A DNA stretch of 64,000 bases from Enterobacter asburiae (GTDB lineage: Bacteria; Pseudomonadota; Gammaproteobacteria; Enterobacterales; Enterobacteriaceae), in the NCBI GenBank assembly GCA_011754535.1, contig JAAQVN010000001.1:3038001-3102000 (forward strand), given 5' to 3'. Shown piece after piece: positions 15,987-24,508 of the stretch. The first letter of the stretch is position 1, and each line of letters starts with the position of its first letter. The notes under the pieces were generated by a model. That model did no database searches and was not told the DNA's origin. It was given only the letters and a program-made list of their open reading frames with translations. Made by a program: the position numbers and the translations under genes.

Positions 15987-16907
15987 ATGGATCGTTTTGA
16001 TGCGATGCGCGCCTTTGCTCGCGTGGTGGAGGCAGGCAGCTTCACAAAGGCTGCCCAAACGCTCCATATGAGCAAAACCACGGTGACTCAGCTGATTCAG
16101 CAGCTGGAAGCGCGCCTGCGCGTCAAGCTGCTCCATCGCACTACCCGCAGGCTCGGCGTCACGCCTGATGGCGCGGTCTACTACGAGCGCGTCATCCGCC
16201 TGCTGGCGGACATGGAGGATGCTGAAAACAGCCTCTCCAGTTCGGCGATGACGCCCCGGGGACGGCTACGGGTGGATGTGCCCACGCCTCTCGCCCGCTT
16301 CGTGCTGGTGCCCGCGCTACCGGCTTTCCACGCGCGCTATCCTGATATCCAGTTCGATATGGGCGTGAGTGACCGGGTGGTGGATCTGATCGGCGACAAC
16401 GTGGATTGCGTCCTGCGGGGCGGTGAAATCAGCGACCAGTCCCTGATCGCGCGCCATGTCGGCGATTTGCCAATCGATGTTTACGTCGCACCGGGTTATG
16501 TGGAACGCCTCGGTGCCCCTGCGCATCCGCGAGAGCTGGAAAACACGGACCATCTCATCGTGGGATTCTTGTCCTCACGCACCGGTAAGATAGACCCTCT
16601 GGTACTGCACCGCGAGAGTGAACGTATTGAAATCAAGGCCAGCTATGTACTGGCAGTAGATGATGGCAATGCCTACCTCGAAGCTGGGCTAGCGGGATTA
16701 GGCGTGATTGCGCTACCAGTCTATATGGCGGCAGCACATCAGGCTCGTGGTGACTTGATTCCGCTATTTGAACAATGGCGTATTGCTCCAATGCCCCTGT
16801 ATCTGGCATTTCCGCCGAACCGCCATGTCAACGCGAGGCTGCGCGTTTTTATTGAATGGATCGTAGAATTGATGCGGCAGCATGTCCCCACTTCTACCAT
16901 TAAGTGA
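15987..16907 (+). CDS. LysR-family transcriptional regulator of the oxidoreductase/RidA operon
   Basis: 306 residues. N-terminal winged helix-turn-helix (MDRFDAMRAFARVVEAGSFT...AAQTLHMSKTTVTQLIQQLE) and C-terminal substrate-binding domain with GDNVDCVLRGGE and GLAGLGVIALP, as in the DsdC/PtxR-like branch often linked to oxidoreductases. Divergent from the ridA-like gene with a palindromic operator between them; it most likely controls that operon. Ligand unknown. Confidence 0.9.
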   Translation: MDRFDAMRAFARVVEAGSFTKAAQTLHMSKTTVTQLIQQLEARLRVKLLHRTTRRLGVTPDGAVYYERVIRLLADMEDAENSLSSSAMTPRGRLRVDVPTPLARFVLVPALPAFHARYPDIQFDMGVSDRVVDLIGDNVDCVLRGGEISDQSLIARHVGDLPIDVYVAPGYVERLGAPAHPRELENTDHLIVGFLSSRTGKIDPLVLHRESERIEIKASYVLAVDDGNAYLEAGLAGLGVIALPVYMAAAHQARGDLIPLFEQWRIAPMPLYLAFPPNRHVNARLRVFIEWIVELMRQHVPTSTIK

Positions 16908-17005
16908 CTACATCTATTCGCTCATCACCGCCGATTGGTGGTCATTCAGGCGGTTTTGACAGAAAGGGAAATATTTATTTGTCTGTTACTGGCAAAGTCG
17001 AACCC

Positions 17006-17055
17006 ATTCAGAGGAGCCATTTTTGAAAAGCCTGCTTTTGAAGCCGGCATTTTGC
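17006..17055 (+). repeat. Degenerate third copy of the tRNA-Asn 3' end plus hairpin
   Basis: TTCAGAGGAGCCA (17007-17019) followed by GAAAAGCCTGCTTTTGAAGC matches the tRNA-Asn acceptor end and its terminator with several substitutions. Upstream bases (TGTTACTGG...GTCGAACCC) still resemble the T-arm. It marks the right end of the oxidoreductase/RidA/LysR insert (about 2.76 kb after the previous repeat). Confidence 0.65.
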
Positions 17056-17067
17056 ATCTTTGACTCA

Positions 17068-18354
17068 CTAATAGTTACCAAGCGGATTCTTTTCACAGGC
17101 AATACCGCAAATGCCCTCAAGTTCGGCTTCGAGTGTTTTAACCAACGATTGAAGATAGTCTGGCCCTTCCTGATACTGACGACGTTGTAACTGGTATTCT
17201 TCGGTAGAGAGCAAAGTTAATCGTTCTTTGACTCGCTCACCGCATGACGCTATCTCTTCAATAAAATCAATATCATAAAATGGAAGAATTTCTTTAGTTT
17301 TGTTATTAAAAACGATGACTTTGACGCTATGAGCATCCAGAACTTCAATGAATTTTTTATCACAGGTTAAGATTGCGGGAAAAAAGAATGCCGCGTTTTT
17401 ATCAATATTTAAGGTAATAACAAATTCGAGAAAGCGCTGATGGCGAAGATCCCAGGCCATACCTCTAACGTACTCCCAAAATCCCGCCGTATTACGGTTC
17501 ACTTTGTGAAAAAAGGCTTCCTTACAACCATTTTCAAAAAAACGCTTAGCGAGCAAAATCTCTCTAATGCCAAAGAAATGGGCTTCATTGTGAGTAAATT
17601 CTAGCAGTTCGAGTAATTTTTCCTGCACCTGCTTAGCACTTGTTTTTGGGTTCCGCAGGTGAATCGCGCACATTTTTAACACATATACATATAAGCGATT
17701 ATAGTCACGAGCCAGCACTTCCATTAGCGACTTATTTATAAACTCATAATTTTTACGTGCCATATATTGCTGCGTTTTAGCTATAATTTCCTGTTCAGAC
17801 ACATTAAATTTTAACTGCCTATGCTGCTGCCAAGCCGCAACATCCAGGTTGCGTAACATCTCATAAGCTCGAATGCGTTCGAAGATTTTTTCCTGTTTAT
17901 TGAGATCGCTAAAATTACAAAGATTTTCGAGTTCATACAGCAAAGGATCAACATTGACTTCCTCTCTGGCGATGAAGTCAAAAATTTCTTCAAAATCATC
18001 GGGAAGTCGCGATCTTTGCCCTTCAAAGAAAGGCTTAAGATAACTTAATACCTGCGTATCGAGCGAGATAGAATAGTCGATGGGAAATGTAACGCGGTTA
18101 CCAGAGATAAACATTTCTCTGAATATGTCTGGTGTAAGAATAAACACATGCGGCGTTTTGAATAAGCTACGCACGGCAGAACCACTGCTGAAGTTCCTGT
18201 TAACCGATAAGCCCGGAGTCGCACCTTTCTCCGCTGAAAAAATGAAGGTATAATCGTCAAGATAGTGGTAATAGAGTGCATATTGTTGAACAGCTGCCTC
18301 AAGATTTCCTGAGTGGCAGATATCATAAATAAAATCATGAATAACATTTGCCAT
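17068..18354 (-). CDS. Orphan hypothetical protein, 428 residues
   Basis: Not recognised. Rich in aromatic and charged residues, with no signal peptide or membrane segment and no classical ATP or zinc motif. Two stretches, SLDTQVLSYLKPFF (about 95-108) and FFFPAILTCDKKFIEVLDA (about 330-348), have the beta-strand/acidic pattern of PIN-like nuclease folds, but this is only an impression. Between them lies a long charged helical region. Markedly AT-richer than cbl and the LysR gene beside it, so probably acquired. Starts ATG after a GGGAGGGC site. Its stop lies about 50 bp from the degenerate tRNA repeat. Confidence 0.75.
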   Translation of the reverse strand: MANVIHDFIYDICHSGNLEAAVQQYALYYHYLDDYTFIFSAEKGATPGLSVNRNFSSGSAVRSLFKTPHVFILTPDIFREMFISGNRVTFPIDYSISLDTQVLSYLKPFFEGQRSRLPDDFEEIFDFIAREEVNVDPLLYELENLCNFSDLNKQEKIFERIRAYEMLRNLDVAAWQQHRQLKFNVSEQEIIAKTQQYMARKNYEFINKSLMEVLARDYNRLYVYVLKMCAIHLRNPKTSAKQVQEKLLELLEFTHNEAHFFGIREILLAKRFFENGCKEAFFHKVNRNTAGFWEYVRGMAWDLRHQRFLEFVITLNIDKNAAFFFPAILTCDKKFIEVLDAHSVKVIVFNNKTKEILPFYDIDFIEEIASCGERVKERLTLLSTEEYQLQRRQYQEGPDYLQSLVKTLEAELEGICGIACEKNPLGNY

Positions 18355-18517
18355 TGTGCCCTCCCGGCATCGACGTAGCCTCCATTTTTAACACGCCTAA
18401 GCTTTTGCTATCAATATATTCAGTATTTATTCCTGCATGCATACTTCATAAAATTTATGCCGCGATACTAACGCACCGGGCATAAACGATAACAGACTGC
18501 TTGTCTAAGTTGGATTA

Positions 18518-19468
18518 TTAAATCTGATAATCAATCGCCACTTCTTCCGGCTCCATCACCTGGCGTTTAATCTCATCCACCGACAGCCCGGCGTTGCAGA
18601 GCTCAATAAAACGCCACACATAGTTGCGCTGCAGCTGCCCGCGCTTCAGACCTAGCCATACGGTATTGGCGTCAAACAGGTGACGCGTATCCAAACGCAC
18701 CAGGTTCCCGTCTTCGCGTTCGCCGCTGGACTGTTCCGCCACCAGGCCAATGCCCAAACCCAGCTCGACGTAGGTTTTGATGACATCAGAATCCTGCGCA
18801 CTCAGCACCACGTCCGGCGTTAGTCCTTTGCGGTTGAAGGCCTCGTCTATGCGCGAACGTCCGGTGATCCCCTGGCGGTATGTGATCAGCGGCCATTTCG
18901 CAACGTCTTCCAGCGTCAGGGGAGAGACCTGATTCAGCGGATGATCGACCGGAAGCAATAAGCTGTGGTACCAGCGGAACCAGGGGAAGGCCACCAGCAG
19001 CGGGTCGTTGCTCAGGCGTTCGCTGGCAATGCCGATATCCGCCCCGCCGTTTTGCAGCAGCACTTCAATTTCCTGCGGCGTGCCCTGGATGAGCTCCAGA
19101 CGGACGTCGGGGAAAAGTTCGCGGAAGGCTTTAATCACCGGCGGCAGGCTGTAGCGCGCCTGGGTGTGGGTGGTGGCGATGGTGAGTACGCCCGAGGCGT
19201 CATTGGTGAAGAGATCCGCCAGACGACGCACGTTGCTGGCCTCGTTAAGGATACGCTCAGCAATGGTCAACAACGCTTTGCCCGGCTCAGTCATGCCGAG
19301 CAGACGCTTGCCGCGGCGGATAAAGATCTCTATGCCCAGTTCCTCCTCCAGCTCGCGGATATGGCGGCTGACACCGGACTGGGAGGTATAAAGCATATTG
19401 GCGACCTCGGTCAGGTTGTAGTCCCGCCTGGCCGCCTCACGGATAATTTTAAGCTGCTGGAAATTCAC
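18518..19468 (-). CDS. cbl: LysR-type regulator Cbl of sulfur-starvation genes
   Basis: 316 residues, the same as E. coli Cbl. It activates taurine and alkanesulfonate use (tau, ssu) under sulfate limitation and is bound by adenosine phosphosulfate in E. coli. N-terminal helix-turn-helix MNFQQLKIIREAARRDYNLT...NMLYTSQSGVSRHIRELE is close to CysB. It lies just downstream of nac on the same strand, as in E. coli, so it can receive nac readthrough as well as CysB-dependent transcription. Confidence 0.95.
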   Translation of the reverse strand: MNFQQLKIIREAARRDYNLTEVANMLYTSQSGVSRHIRELEEELGIEIFIRRGKRLLGMTEPGKALLTIAERILNEASNVRRLADLFTNDASGVLTIATTHTQARYSLPPVIKAFRELFPDVRLELIQGTPQEIEVLLQNGGADIGIASERLSNDPLLVAFPWFRWYHSLLLPVDHPLNQVSPLTLEDVAKWPLITYRQGITGRSRIDEAFNRKGLTPDVVLSAQDSDVIKTYVELGLGIGLVAEQSSGEREDGNLVRLDTRHLFDANTVWLGLKRGQLQRNYVWRFIELCNAGLSVDEIKRQVMEPEEVAIDYQI

Positions 19469-19564
19469 GATTCACTCCGGCACATCTGACATAGCTCTAT
19501 TGTTAGAGTCAGCTGCGCTGCAGAACAAATAATAAAAACCAGCATCTTATGCTTTTATGGAATA

Positions 19565-20482
19565 TCAGCTCACGAGCTGGAGTTCCCGGTTCTCAAGCGA
19601 CGGCTTGCTGACCAGCGACATCAAAATCTCTTTTACCGCCTGCGCCTGCGGCGACAGCGAACCGCGCGCGGACATATTCAGCGACAGCGGGAGGCTCATT
19701 GACGGCGTGGTGATGCGCGCCATCCAGCCGTTCGCCGCGCTGCACAGCGAACGCGCGGCGGATTCGGGCAGTACGGTGACGCCCATTCCGCTGGCAATGG
19801 CCGCGGTCAGCGTGGAGATCGAGTCAATTTCACCGATGATTTTGGCCGTCAGGCGGCGCAGGGAAAAAGCTTCGTCCACGCGCACGCGCACGGCGCTGTA
19901 GTCGCGCGGCAGATAGAGGTTCATCTCTGCCACGGCGGTGAGGTCTACGCTCTGGCCCGGACAGTCGCGGGTGCCCACAAGGTAGAGATCTTCCTTCAGC
20001 AACGGCTGGCTGGTGATCCCGGCGACCGGAGAGCGATCGTAAAGCACCGCCATGTCCAGCTGGCCGTTCAGCAGCTTGTCGTTCAGGACGGAACCGCTGT
20101 TTTCGTGCAGGTACACCAGCACCTCAGGCAGCTCAGCGCGGACGGCCTGCAGCAGCGGCATGGTAATAGAGGACGCGGCCGTTCCCGGCGCCAGGCCAAT
20201 AGACACGTGTCCGCTCAGGGTCTGGCCCACGTTATTCACCGCCAGCTGCGCCTGTTCACACTGGCGAAGGATGGTGCGCGCATGGGTATAAAGGATCTTG
20301 CCTGCTTCCGTTGGCGTGACGCCGCGTTTGGTGCGGATCAGCAACTGCTGATCCATCTCGCCTTCCAGAGTAGCCACCTGCTGGCTCAGCGCGGGCTGCG
20401 CGATGTGCAGCACTTCTGCCGCTTGAGTCAGGCTGCCGATATCGACGATTTTCACGAAGTATTTCAGTCGTCTTAAGTTCAT
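19565..20482 (-). CDS. nac: Nitrogen assimilation control protein Nac
   Basis: 305 residues, the exact family length. LysR-type regulator that couples sigma-70 genes (hut, put, ure, gdhA and others) to nitrogen limitation. N-terminus MNLRRLKYFVKIVDIGSLTQAAEVLHIAQ is diagnostic. The upstream region carries a -24/-12 promoter and an NtrC site, confirming control by RpoN and NtrC. Adjacent to cbl and a tRNA-Asn, as in E. coli and Klebsiella. Confidence 0.96.
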   Translation of the reverse strand: MNLRRLKYFVKIVDIGSLTQAAEVLHIAQPALSQQVATLEGEMDQQLLIRTKRGVTPTEAGKILYTHARTILRQCEQAQLAVNNVGQTLSGHVSIGLAPGTAASSITMPLLQAVRAELPEVLVYLHENSGSVLNDKLLNGQLDMAVLYDRSPVAGITSQPLLKEDLYLVGTRDCPGQSVDLTAVAEMNLYLPRDYSAVRVRVDEAFSLRRLTAKIIGEIDSISTLTAAIASGMGVTVLPESAARSLCSAANGWMARITTPSMSLPLSLNMSARGSLSPQAQAVKEILMSLVSKPSLENRELQLVS

Positions 20483-20539
20483 TTTGCCCCCTGTTCGAAA
20501 TGCTTTGCCGGAACCGGCTGTCGTTGTTGAACAGGTTTT

Positions 20540-20554
20540 GCAATATGAATGCCA
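20540..20554 (-). promoter_or_regulatory. Sigma-54 (-24/-12) promoter of nac
   Basis: Minus strand reads TGGCATTCATATTGC: GG and GC doublets separated by ten bases, matching the TGGCAC-N5-TTGC consensus. The expected start is near 20528, giving a leader of about 46 nt. Confidence 0.88.
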
Positions 20555-20672
20555 CTTTTACCATACAGTCTGAATTGGCCGCTAAGCGCCTGAAAATAAG
20601 GAAACCTAATCATGGGGTGTGGTTTTATTACTGAAACAGCAGTTTATGATCTGCCCCATTAGAGGTATTTCC

Positions 20673-20687
20673 GCACCAAAGCGGTGC
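20673..20687. promoter_or_regulatory. NtrC-binding enhancer site upstream of nac
   Basis: GCACC-AAAGC-GGTGC, a perfect match to the NtrC dyad. Its centre is about 152 bp upstream of the predicted nac start, the same position as the known single NtrC site of Klebsiella nac (near -153). Confidence 0.82.
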
Positions 20688-20755
20688 ATTCCGCTGTCAA
20701 AAACATCACTTTGCCGATTTTGTCAGCAAACGATCAAAAGGCGTTAATCCACCCT

Positions 20756-20784
20756 TTGACAAGCCGAACGCAGGTCGATAATAT
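20756..20784 (+). promoter_or_regulatory. Sigma-70 promoter of tRNA-Asn (copy 2)
   Basis: TTGACA, 17-bp spacer, TAATAT and a GC-rich discriminator. About 100 bp of upstream sequence is near-identical to the copy-1 promoter region. Confidence 0.85.
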
Positions 20785-20802
20785 GCGCCCCGTTCACACG
20801 AT

Positions 20803-20878
20803 TCCTCTGTAGTTCAGTCGGTAGAACGGCGGACTGTTAATCCGTATGTCACTGGTTCGAGTCCAGTCAGAGGAGCCA
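20803..20878 (+). tRNA. tRNA-Asn (anticodon GTT), copy 2
   Basis: 76 nt, identical to the other three copies, CCA encoded. Sits between nac and ldtA (asnV position in E. coli). No partial repeat follows, so this copy looks unoccupied. Confidence 0.98.
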
Positions 20879-20886
20879 AATTTGAA

Positions 20887-20913
20887 AAGCCTGCTTTTAA
20901 AGCAGGCTTTTTG
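20887..20913 (+). terminator. Terminator of tRNA-Asn copy 2
   Basis: AAGCCTGCTT-TTA-AAGCAGGCTT followed by TTTT. Confidence 0.9.
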
Positions 20914-20934
20914 CTTTTCGGCATCTGGAAAGAT

Positions 20935-21004
20935 TGCCCGGTGGCGCTGCGCTTACCGGGCCTACTTGTCCCGTAGGTCGGGTAAGGCGCAGCCGCCACC
21001 CGAC
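20935..21004. repeat. BIME (paired REP elements)
   Basis: Two inverted REP-type units, TGCCCGGTGGCGCTGCGCTT...CCGGGCCTAC and GTAGGTCGGGTAAGGCGCAG...CCACCCGAC, facing each other between the tRNA-Asn terminator and the 3' end of ldtA. This is the usual location for extragenic palindromes of Enterobacterales. Confidence 0.85.
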
Positions 21005-21014
21005 TAACATGCCC

Positions 21015-21911
21015 TCAGTTGCCCAGCTTAACCGGCATCCCCGACCGCCGTTCCAGTTCGGCGCCCGCGCCCTCGTTTATCAGCTGCGTTCTCTGCGCGG
21101 CTGAAATGGGCAGAGGCACTTTCCGGGTTGACTCAAATTCCGCGCGGTTACGTGATAATGGCTCGTGAACCTCCACCCACCGGCTGCCGTCCGGCTCCGT
21201 GGTCATCTTTACGGGCCGATCGATAAGCTGCACGCGGGTGCCTACGGGAACGTTATCGAAAAGGTATTTAATGTCGTTGTTACGCAGACGAATACAGCCC
21301 TGGCTCACCCGCAGCCCGATGCCGAAATTCGAGTTTGTGCCGTGAATGGCGTACAGCCTGCCGATATAAATCGCATACAGCCCCATCGGGTTATCCGGCC
21401 CGGCGGGCACGAAGGCCGGGAGCGTTTTACCCTCTGCCGCATAGGCACGGCGCGTGTTGGGCGTAGGAGACCAGGTTGGTCCCTCCTGCTTGCGCTCAAC
21501 CGCCGTCACCCAGTTACGCGGAGTCTCGCGCCCGGCCTGACCGATGCCGATGGGCAACACTTCCACCGTATTGCTGCCCGGCGGGTAATAGTAGAGACGC
21601 ATTTCCGCCACGTTCACGACAATCCCCTCGCGGACGGTATCGGGTAAAATCAGCTGCTGGGGAATAGTTAAGGTCGTTCCGGCTTTTGGTAAAAAAGGAT
21701 CCACGCCCGGGTTCGCTTCCAGCATGTTGCTCAGCCCCAGGCCGTGCTGGGCGGCAAAGTACTCCAGAGGCAGGGTATTTCCCTCGGGGACCACAACCGT
21801 AACGGGGTTGCCGACAAGACGACTGCCTTCAGGCGGCAGCGGGTACGTAACAGCCAGCGCACCGGGCGTTACGGCAGCAAGCATCAGCGCGAGCGAGAAT
21901 AAGCGAATCAT
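21015..21911 (-). CDS. ldtA: L,D-transpeptidase LdtA (ErfK)
   Basis: 298 residues; attaches Braun's lipoprotein to peptidoglycan meso-diaminopimelate in the periplasm. Signal peptide [20 protein letters not shown], a LysM-like segment at about 37-85 ([20 protein letters not shown]...LTIPQQL), then the YkuD catalytic domain with [20 protein letters not shown], containing the catalytic Cys in SxGCIR. Location downstream of nac and tRNA-Asn identifies it as erfK/ldtA rather than ybiS or ycfS. Confidence 0.93.
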   Translation of the reverse strand: MIRLFSLALMLAAVTPGALAVTYPLPPEGSRLVGNPVTVVVPEGNTLPLEYFAAQHGLGLSNMLEANPGVDPFLPKAGTTLTIPQQLILPDTVREGIVVNVAEMRLYYYPPGSNTVEVLPIGIGQAGRETPRNWVTAVERKQEGPTWSPTPNTRRAYAAEGKTLPAFVPAGPDNPMGLYAIYIGRLYAIHGTNSNFGIGLRVSQGCIRLRNNDIKYLFDNVPVGTRVQLIDRPVKMTTEPDGSRWVEVHEPLSRNRAEFESTRKVPLPISAAQRTQLINEGAGAELERRSGMPVKLGN

Positions 21912-22075
21912 AGTTTCCCTGCGATAAAACGAATGGTCACAGGCTAACTATAACTGCCCGCTGCGAAATTTGTCAGAATAGTCACGTGGCGATAACGCTT
22001 TGCGAGAAAAACCAGCACAACATGCTGATGAAATAATGCGAGAATAGTGATACCAGACCGGGTCAGGAGGACACA

Positions 22076-22969
22076 ATGCTGGAAAATATGAAAGCCTTCA
22101 GAATGGTCGTAGAGTGTCAGGGGTTCCGCGCCGCCGCGATGGCCATGAAACTCTCCCCGGCCATGATCAGCCGCAGAATTGAAAAGCTGGAAAGCGAGGT
22201 GAATGCGCAGCTGATTAAACGCAATTCACGTCGCATTTCTCTGACGACGGCCGGTGAGCAATTTTACCAGCGCTGCCTGCTCATTATTGATGAATATGAA
22301 TCCTGCCTCAGGGATGTCAAAAGCCTCAGTAACGAAATCGGCGGAAATCTCAAAGTGGGTATCCCCCATTCCATCAGCAATCAGCACGTTATTCCGCACC
22401 TTGGCGCCTTCCTGGAACGCTATCCCAATCTGAAGCTGGATATCGTGACCGGCAATCACTGTATGGAGCTTTTCAGCCACGGCTTCGATCTGGCGCTGCA
22501 GTGTGGCCCACTGCCCGACAGCAACCTCTACTACACGCTGATTGGCTACTGGCGAAAATACACCTGTCTTTCACGCTCCTACGCGCAGCAGCACGGTATT
22601 CCGCAGCATCCTGACGATCTGCGCCAGCATACCTGTCTCCTGCATTTTGATAACCACCGCCGCAGCTGGAAGTTTGTGATTGACGATGAGCTGGTTGAAA
22701 TCCGCCCTCATTACGTCTCCAGAGTGAGTAACAGCCTCGACCTGTGCAATATGGTGCATCACGGGTTAGGGATCTGTTACCTGCCGGAATTCACCGTGAG
22801 AGCGGGAATGGAATCAGGAGAAATCATCACCGCCCTTGACGCGTTTATGCCTGCCCCTCTTCCCATGTATGTGGTGCATATCAATCCTCATCCCTCCCCC
22901 AAGGAACAGGCATTTATTGATTTCCTCCGCACGCTTAACCTGGCAACGGCCCCGGCGCCAGCATCCTGA
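22076..22969 (+). CDS. LysR-family transcriptional regulator of the adjoining metabolic cluster
   Basis: 297 residues. N-terminal helix-turn-helix MLENMKAFRMVVECQGFRAA...MKLSPAMISRRIEKLE and effector domain with LDLCNMVHHGLGICYLPEF. Preceded by CAGGAGGACACA. Its 3' end overlaps the 3' end of the converging DUF6282 gene by 35 bp, so the regulator sits at the far end of the operon it probably controls. That is less usual than a divergent arrangement. Ligand unknown. Confidence 0.88.
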   Translation: MLENMKAFRMVVECQGFRAAAMAMKLSPAMISRRIEKLESEVNAQLIKRNSRRISLTTAGEQFYQRCLLIIDEYESCLRDVKSLSNEIGGNLKVGIPHSISNQHVIPHLGAFLERYPNLKLDIVTGNHCMELFSHGFDLALQCGPLPDSNLYYTLIGYWRKYTCLSRSYAQQHGIPQHPDDLRQHTCLLHFDNHRRSWKFVIDDELVEIRPHYVSRVSNSLDLCNMVHHGLGICYLPEFTVRAGMESGEIITALDAFMPAPLPMYVVHINPHPSPKEQAFIDFLRTLNLATAPAPAS

Positions 22970-23828
22970 GCGGGTTCAGCAGCGTGATCTCCTCAATGCG
23001 CGCCGCATCCAATCCGGCCTCTCTGAACCAGCGGTGGCTGTCCTCCAGCCACTCGCCGATGTCGGGCTGGCCCGGCTGGCCCAGATCCGAGCTGTAAACC
23101 AGGTTATGCACTCCCGTCAGCACCTCACAGAGATCGTCGAGGGGCTGATAGCCTAAATAGACCGTCAGGGCGCACTGCTCCACAAAGAGCCACTCATGTT
23201 CGCCGAGCGCGCGCAGTTCCCGGGCGGTAAATCCCGTCATCGGATTCGCCGGCTGGTTCAGCATCAGCCTGCAGCCGCCCACTCGCTCAACGGCCTCAAT
23301 CAGACGCAGCGTTTGGTCTTTCGTCGCATGTCCTGAGGAGATCACAATGTCATGGTGCCGGGCAAAGTGAATGAGCGTTTTTACGCCTGAACGCAGTTCA
23401 CCCGCCTCATCAGCAATCGAGAGCGGCTGCCCGGCGAAATGCCGGGCGTACTCGTTGCTGAACGTTCGGGATAACCCGCTTTTATGCGCCGTTGGAACCA
23501 CGGTCGGCAAGTGCACCAGCAGCCTGGGCGCACCCTCAAACTGATACTGGCTCAGCGCCTGGCGGACGGCGTTAAGGTTTATCCCCCCGGCGGCGGCATT
23601 CAGCACGACCGAGCCAAAGACGGGCAGACCTTGCTCCTGCATTGCCGATGCCAGCGCGCTGACGCTTCCCAGATGGTTCTTAAGCACCACGCCCCCCTGA
23701 TACTGCGCGTAGCGTTCTCCGGCCTCCATGGCGGAGTAACGCCGCTGGTAGCTATCCGGGCGCGCGTGATAGTGCACGTCCAGAAAGCGCAAACGGGACG
23801 CCCAATAGTCAAAAAACGGCCGCGTCAT
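22935..23828 (-). CDS. DUF6282 family protein (amidohydrolase/PHP-like)
   Basis: 297 residues. N-terminal metal-ligand pattern FLDVHYHARPDSYQRRY (H-x-H), then LLVHLPTVVPTAHKSG, IVISSGHATKDQTLRLIE and YSSDLGQPGQPDIGEW, the pattern of a metal-dependent TIM-barrel hydrolase. Exact reaction unknown. Last gene of the seven-gene operon, overlapping the stop of the RraA-like gene by four bases (ATGA), so it is probably made in step with it. Confidence 0.82.
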   Translation of the reverse strand: MTRPFFDYWASRLRFLDVHYHARPDSYQRRYSAMEAGERYAQYQGGVVLKNHLGSVSALASAMQEQGLPVFGSVVLNAAAGGINLNAVRQALSQYQFEGAPRLLVHLPTVVPTAHKSGLSRTFSNEYARHFAGQPLSIADEAGELRSGVKTLIHFARHHDIVISSGHATKDQTLRLIEAVERVGGCRLMLNQPANPMTGFTARELRALGEHEWLFVEQCALTVYLGYQPLDDLCEVLTGVHNLVYSSDLGQPGQPDIGEWLEDSHRWFREAGLDAARIEEITLLNPLRMLAPGPLPG

Positions 23829-24508
23829 GCTTTTGCTTCCCAGGGCACATGGTAACCCAGCGTTTGTCGGGCTACGTCGAGCGAGGTGCCTTCACGAACT
23901 GCGTTGATGATCTCACGCTCCGTTTTTTCTACGTTTTCTGCCCGACGGATCACCTCCTCCAGCTGCTCAGCGGGGATCGCCAGAACGCCATTCTCATCGC
24001 CGAAAATCCAGTCGCCAGGGCAGACCGTTACCCCTTCAATCTGCAGCGCGCACTGCACCGCAGTGACCCGCGCACGGTTCTTGCCGGAAACCATATAGAT
24101 GTTGCTGGCGTACAGCGGGTAATTCATCTGACGAATGTCTGCAATGTCCCTGGCTGAGCCGTAGATGACGGACCCGGCGATGCCTTTAAGCACGGCTTTG
24201 GTGGTCAGAATATTGCCCCAGCTGGTGCAGTCCGTACGGCCGCCATTGTCCACAACGATGACCGCGCCAGCCGGAACCCGATCGATATAGTTCCCGGCAT
24301 TCATGAACTGATTTTTCTCCGCCACGCAGGCTTCATATTTTACGGTCCAGGCAGGTCCCGCCAGCTTACTGCCCCCGGCCTGCAGCTTAATGCCCGCAAG
24401 GCCTCCCGCAATGTATAAACTGTCCAGCGCGTCCGAAACGGCCGCCGTGTCCAGCGCCAGCAGGCGCGACTGAAGCGTTGATTGAGTCGTCATTGTCGAA
24501 TTATCCAT
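23825..24508 (-). CDS. RraA-family aldolase/decarboxylase-like protein
   Basis: 227 residues. RraA-fold proteins include 4-hydroxy-4-methyl-2-oxoglutarate / 4-carboxy-4-hydroxy-2-oxoadipate aldolases, which release pyruvate and also decarboxylate oxaloacetate. Family motifs are VIVVDNGGRTDCTSWGNILT (substrate-binding Arg and metal-binding Asp) and VIYGSARDIADI. The longer length and metabolic neighbours favour an enzyme over the RNase E inhibitor RraA. Starts at 24508, overlapping the CinA-like stop by eight bases (ATGGATAA); a second ATG at 24493 is possible. Confidence 0.85.
   Translation of the reverse strand: MDNSTMTTQSTLQSRLLALDTAAVSDALDSLYIAGGLAGIKLQAGGSKLAGPAWTVKYEACVAEKNQFMNAGNYIDRVPAGAVIVVDNGGRTDCTSWGNILTTKAVLKGIAGSVIYGSARDIADIRQMNYPLYASNIYMVSGKNRARVTAVQCALQIEGVTVCPGDWIFGDENGVLAIPAEQLEEVIRRAENVEKTEREIINAVREGTSLDVARQTLGYHVPWEAKA

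Noticed and set aside
6197..18500. Integrase, transposase, CRISPR array or origin in the island region
   Set aside because: Looked for on both strands: no tyrosine-recombinase, DDE or Cas-like protein, and no regularly spaced repeats.
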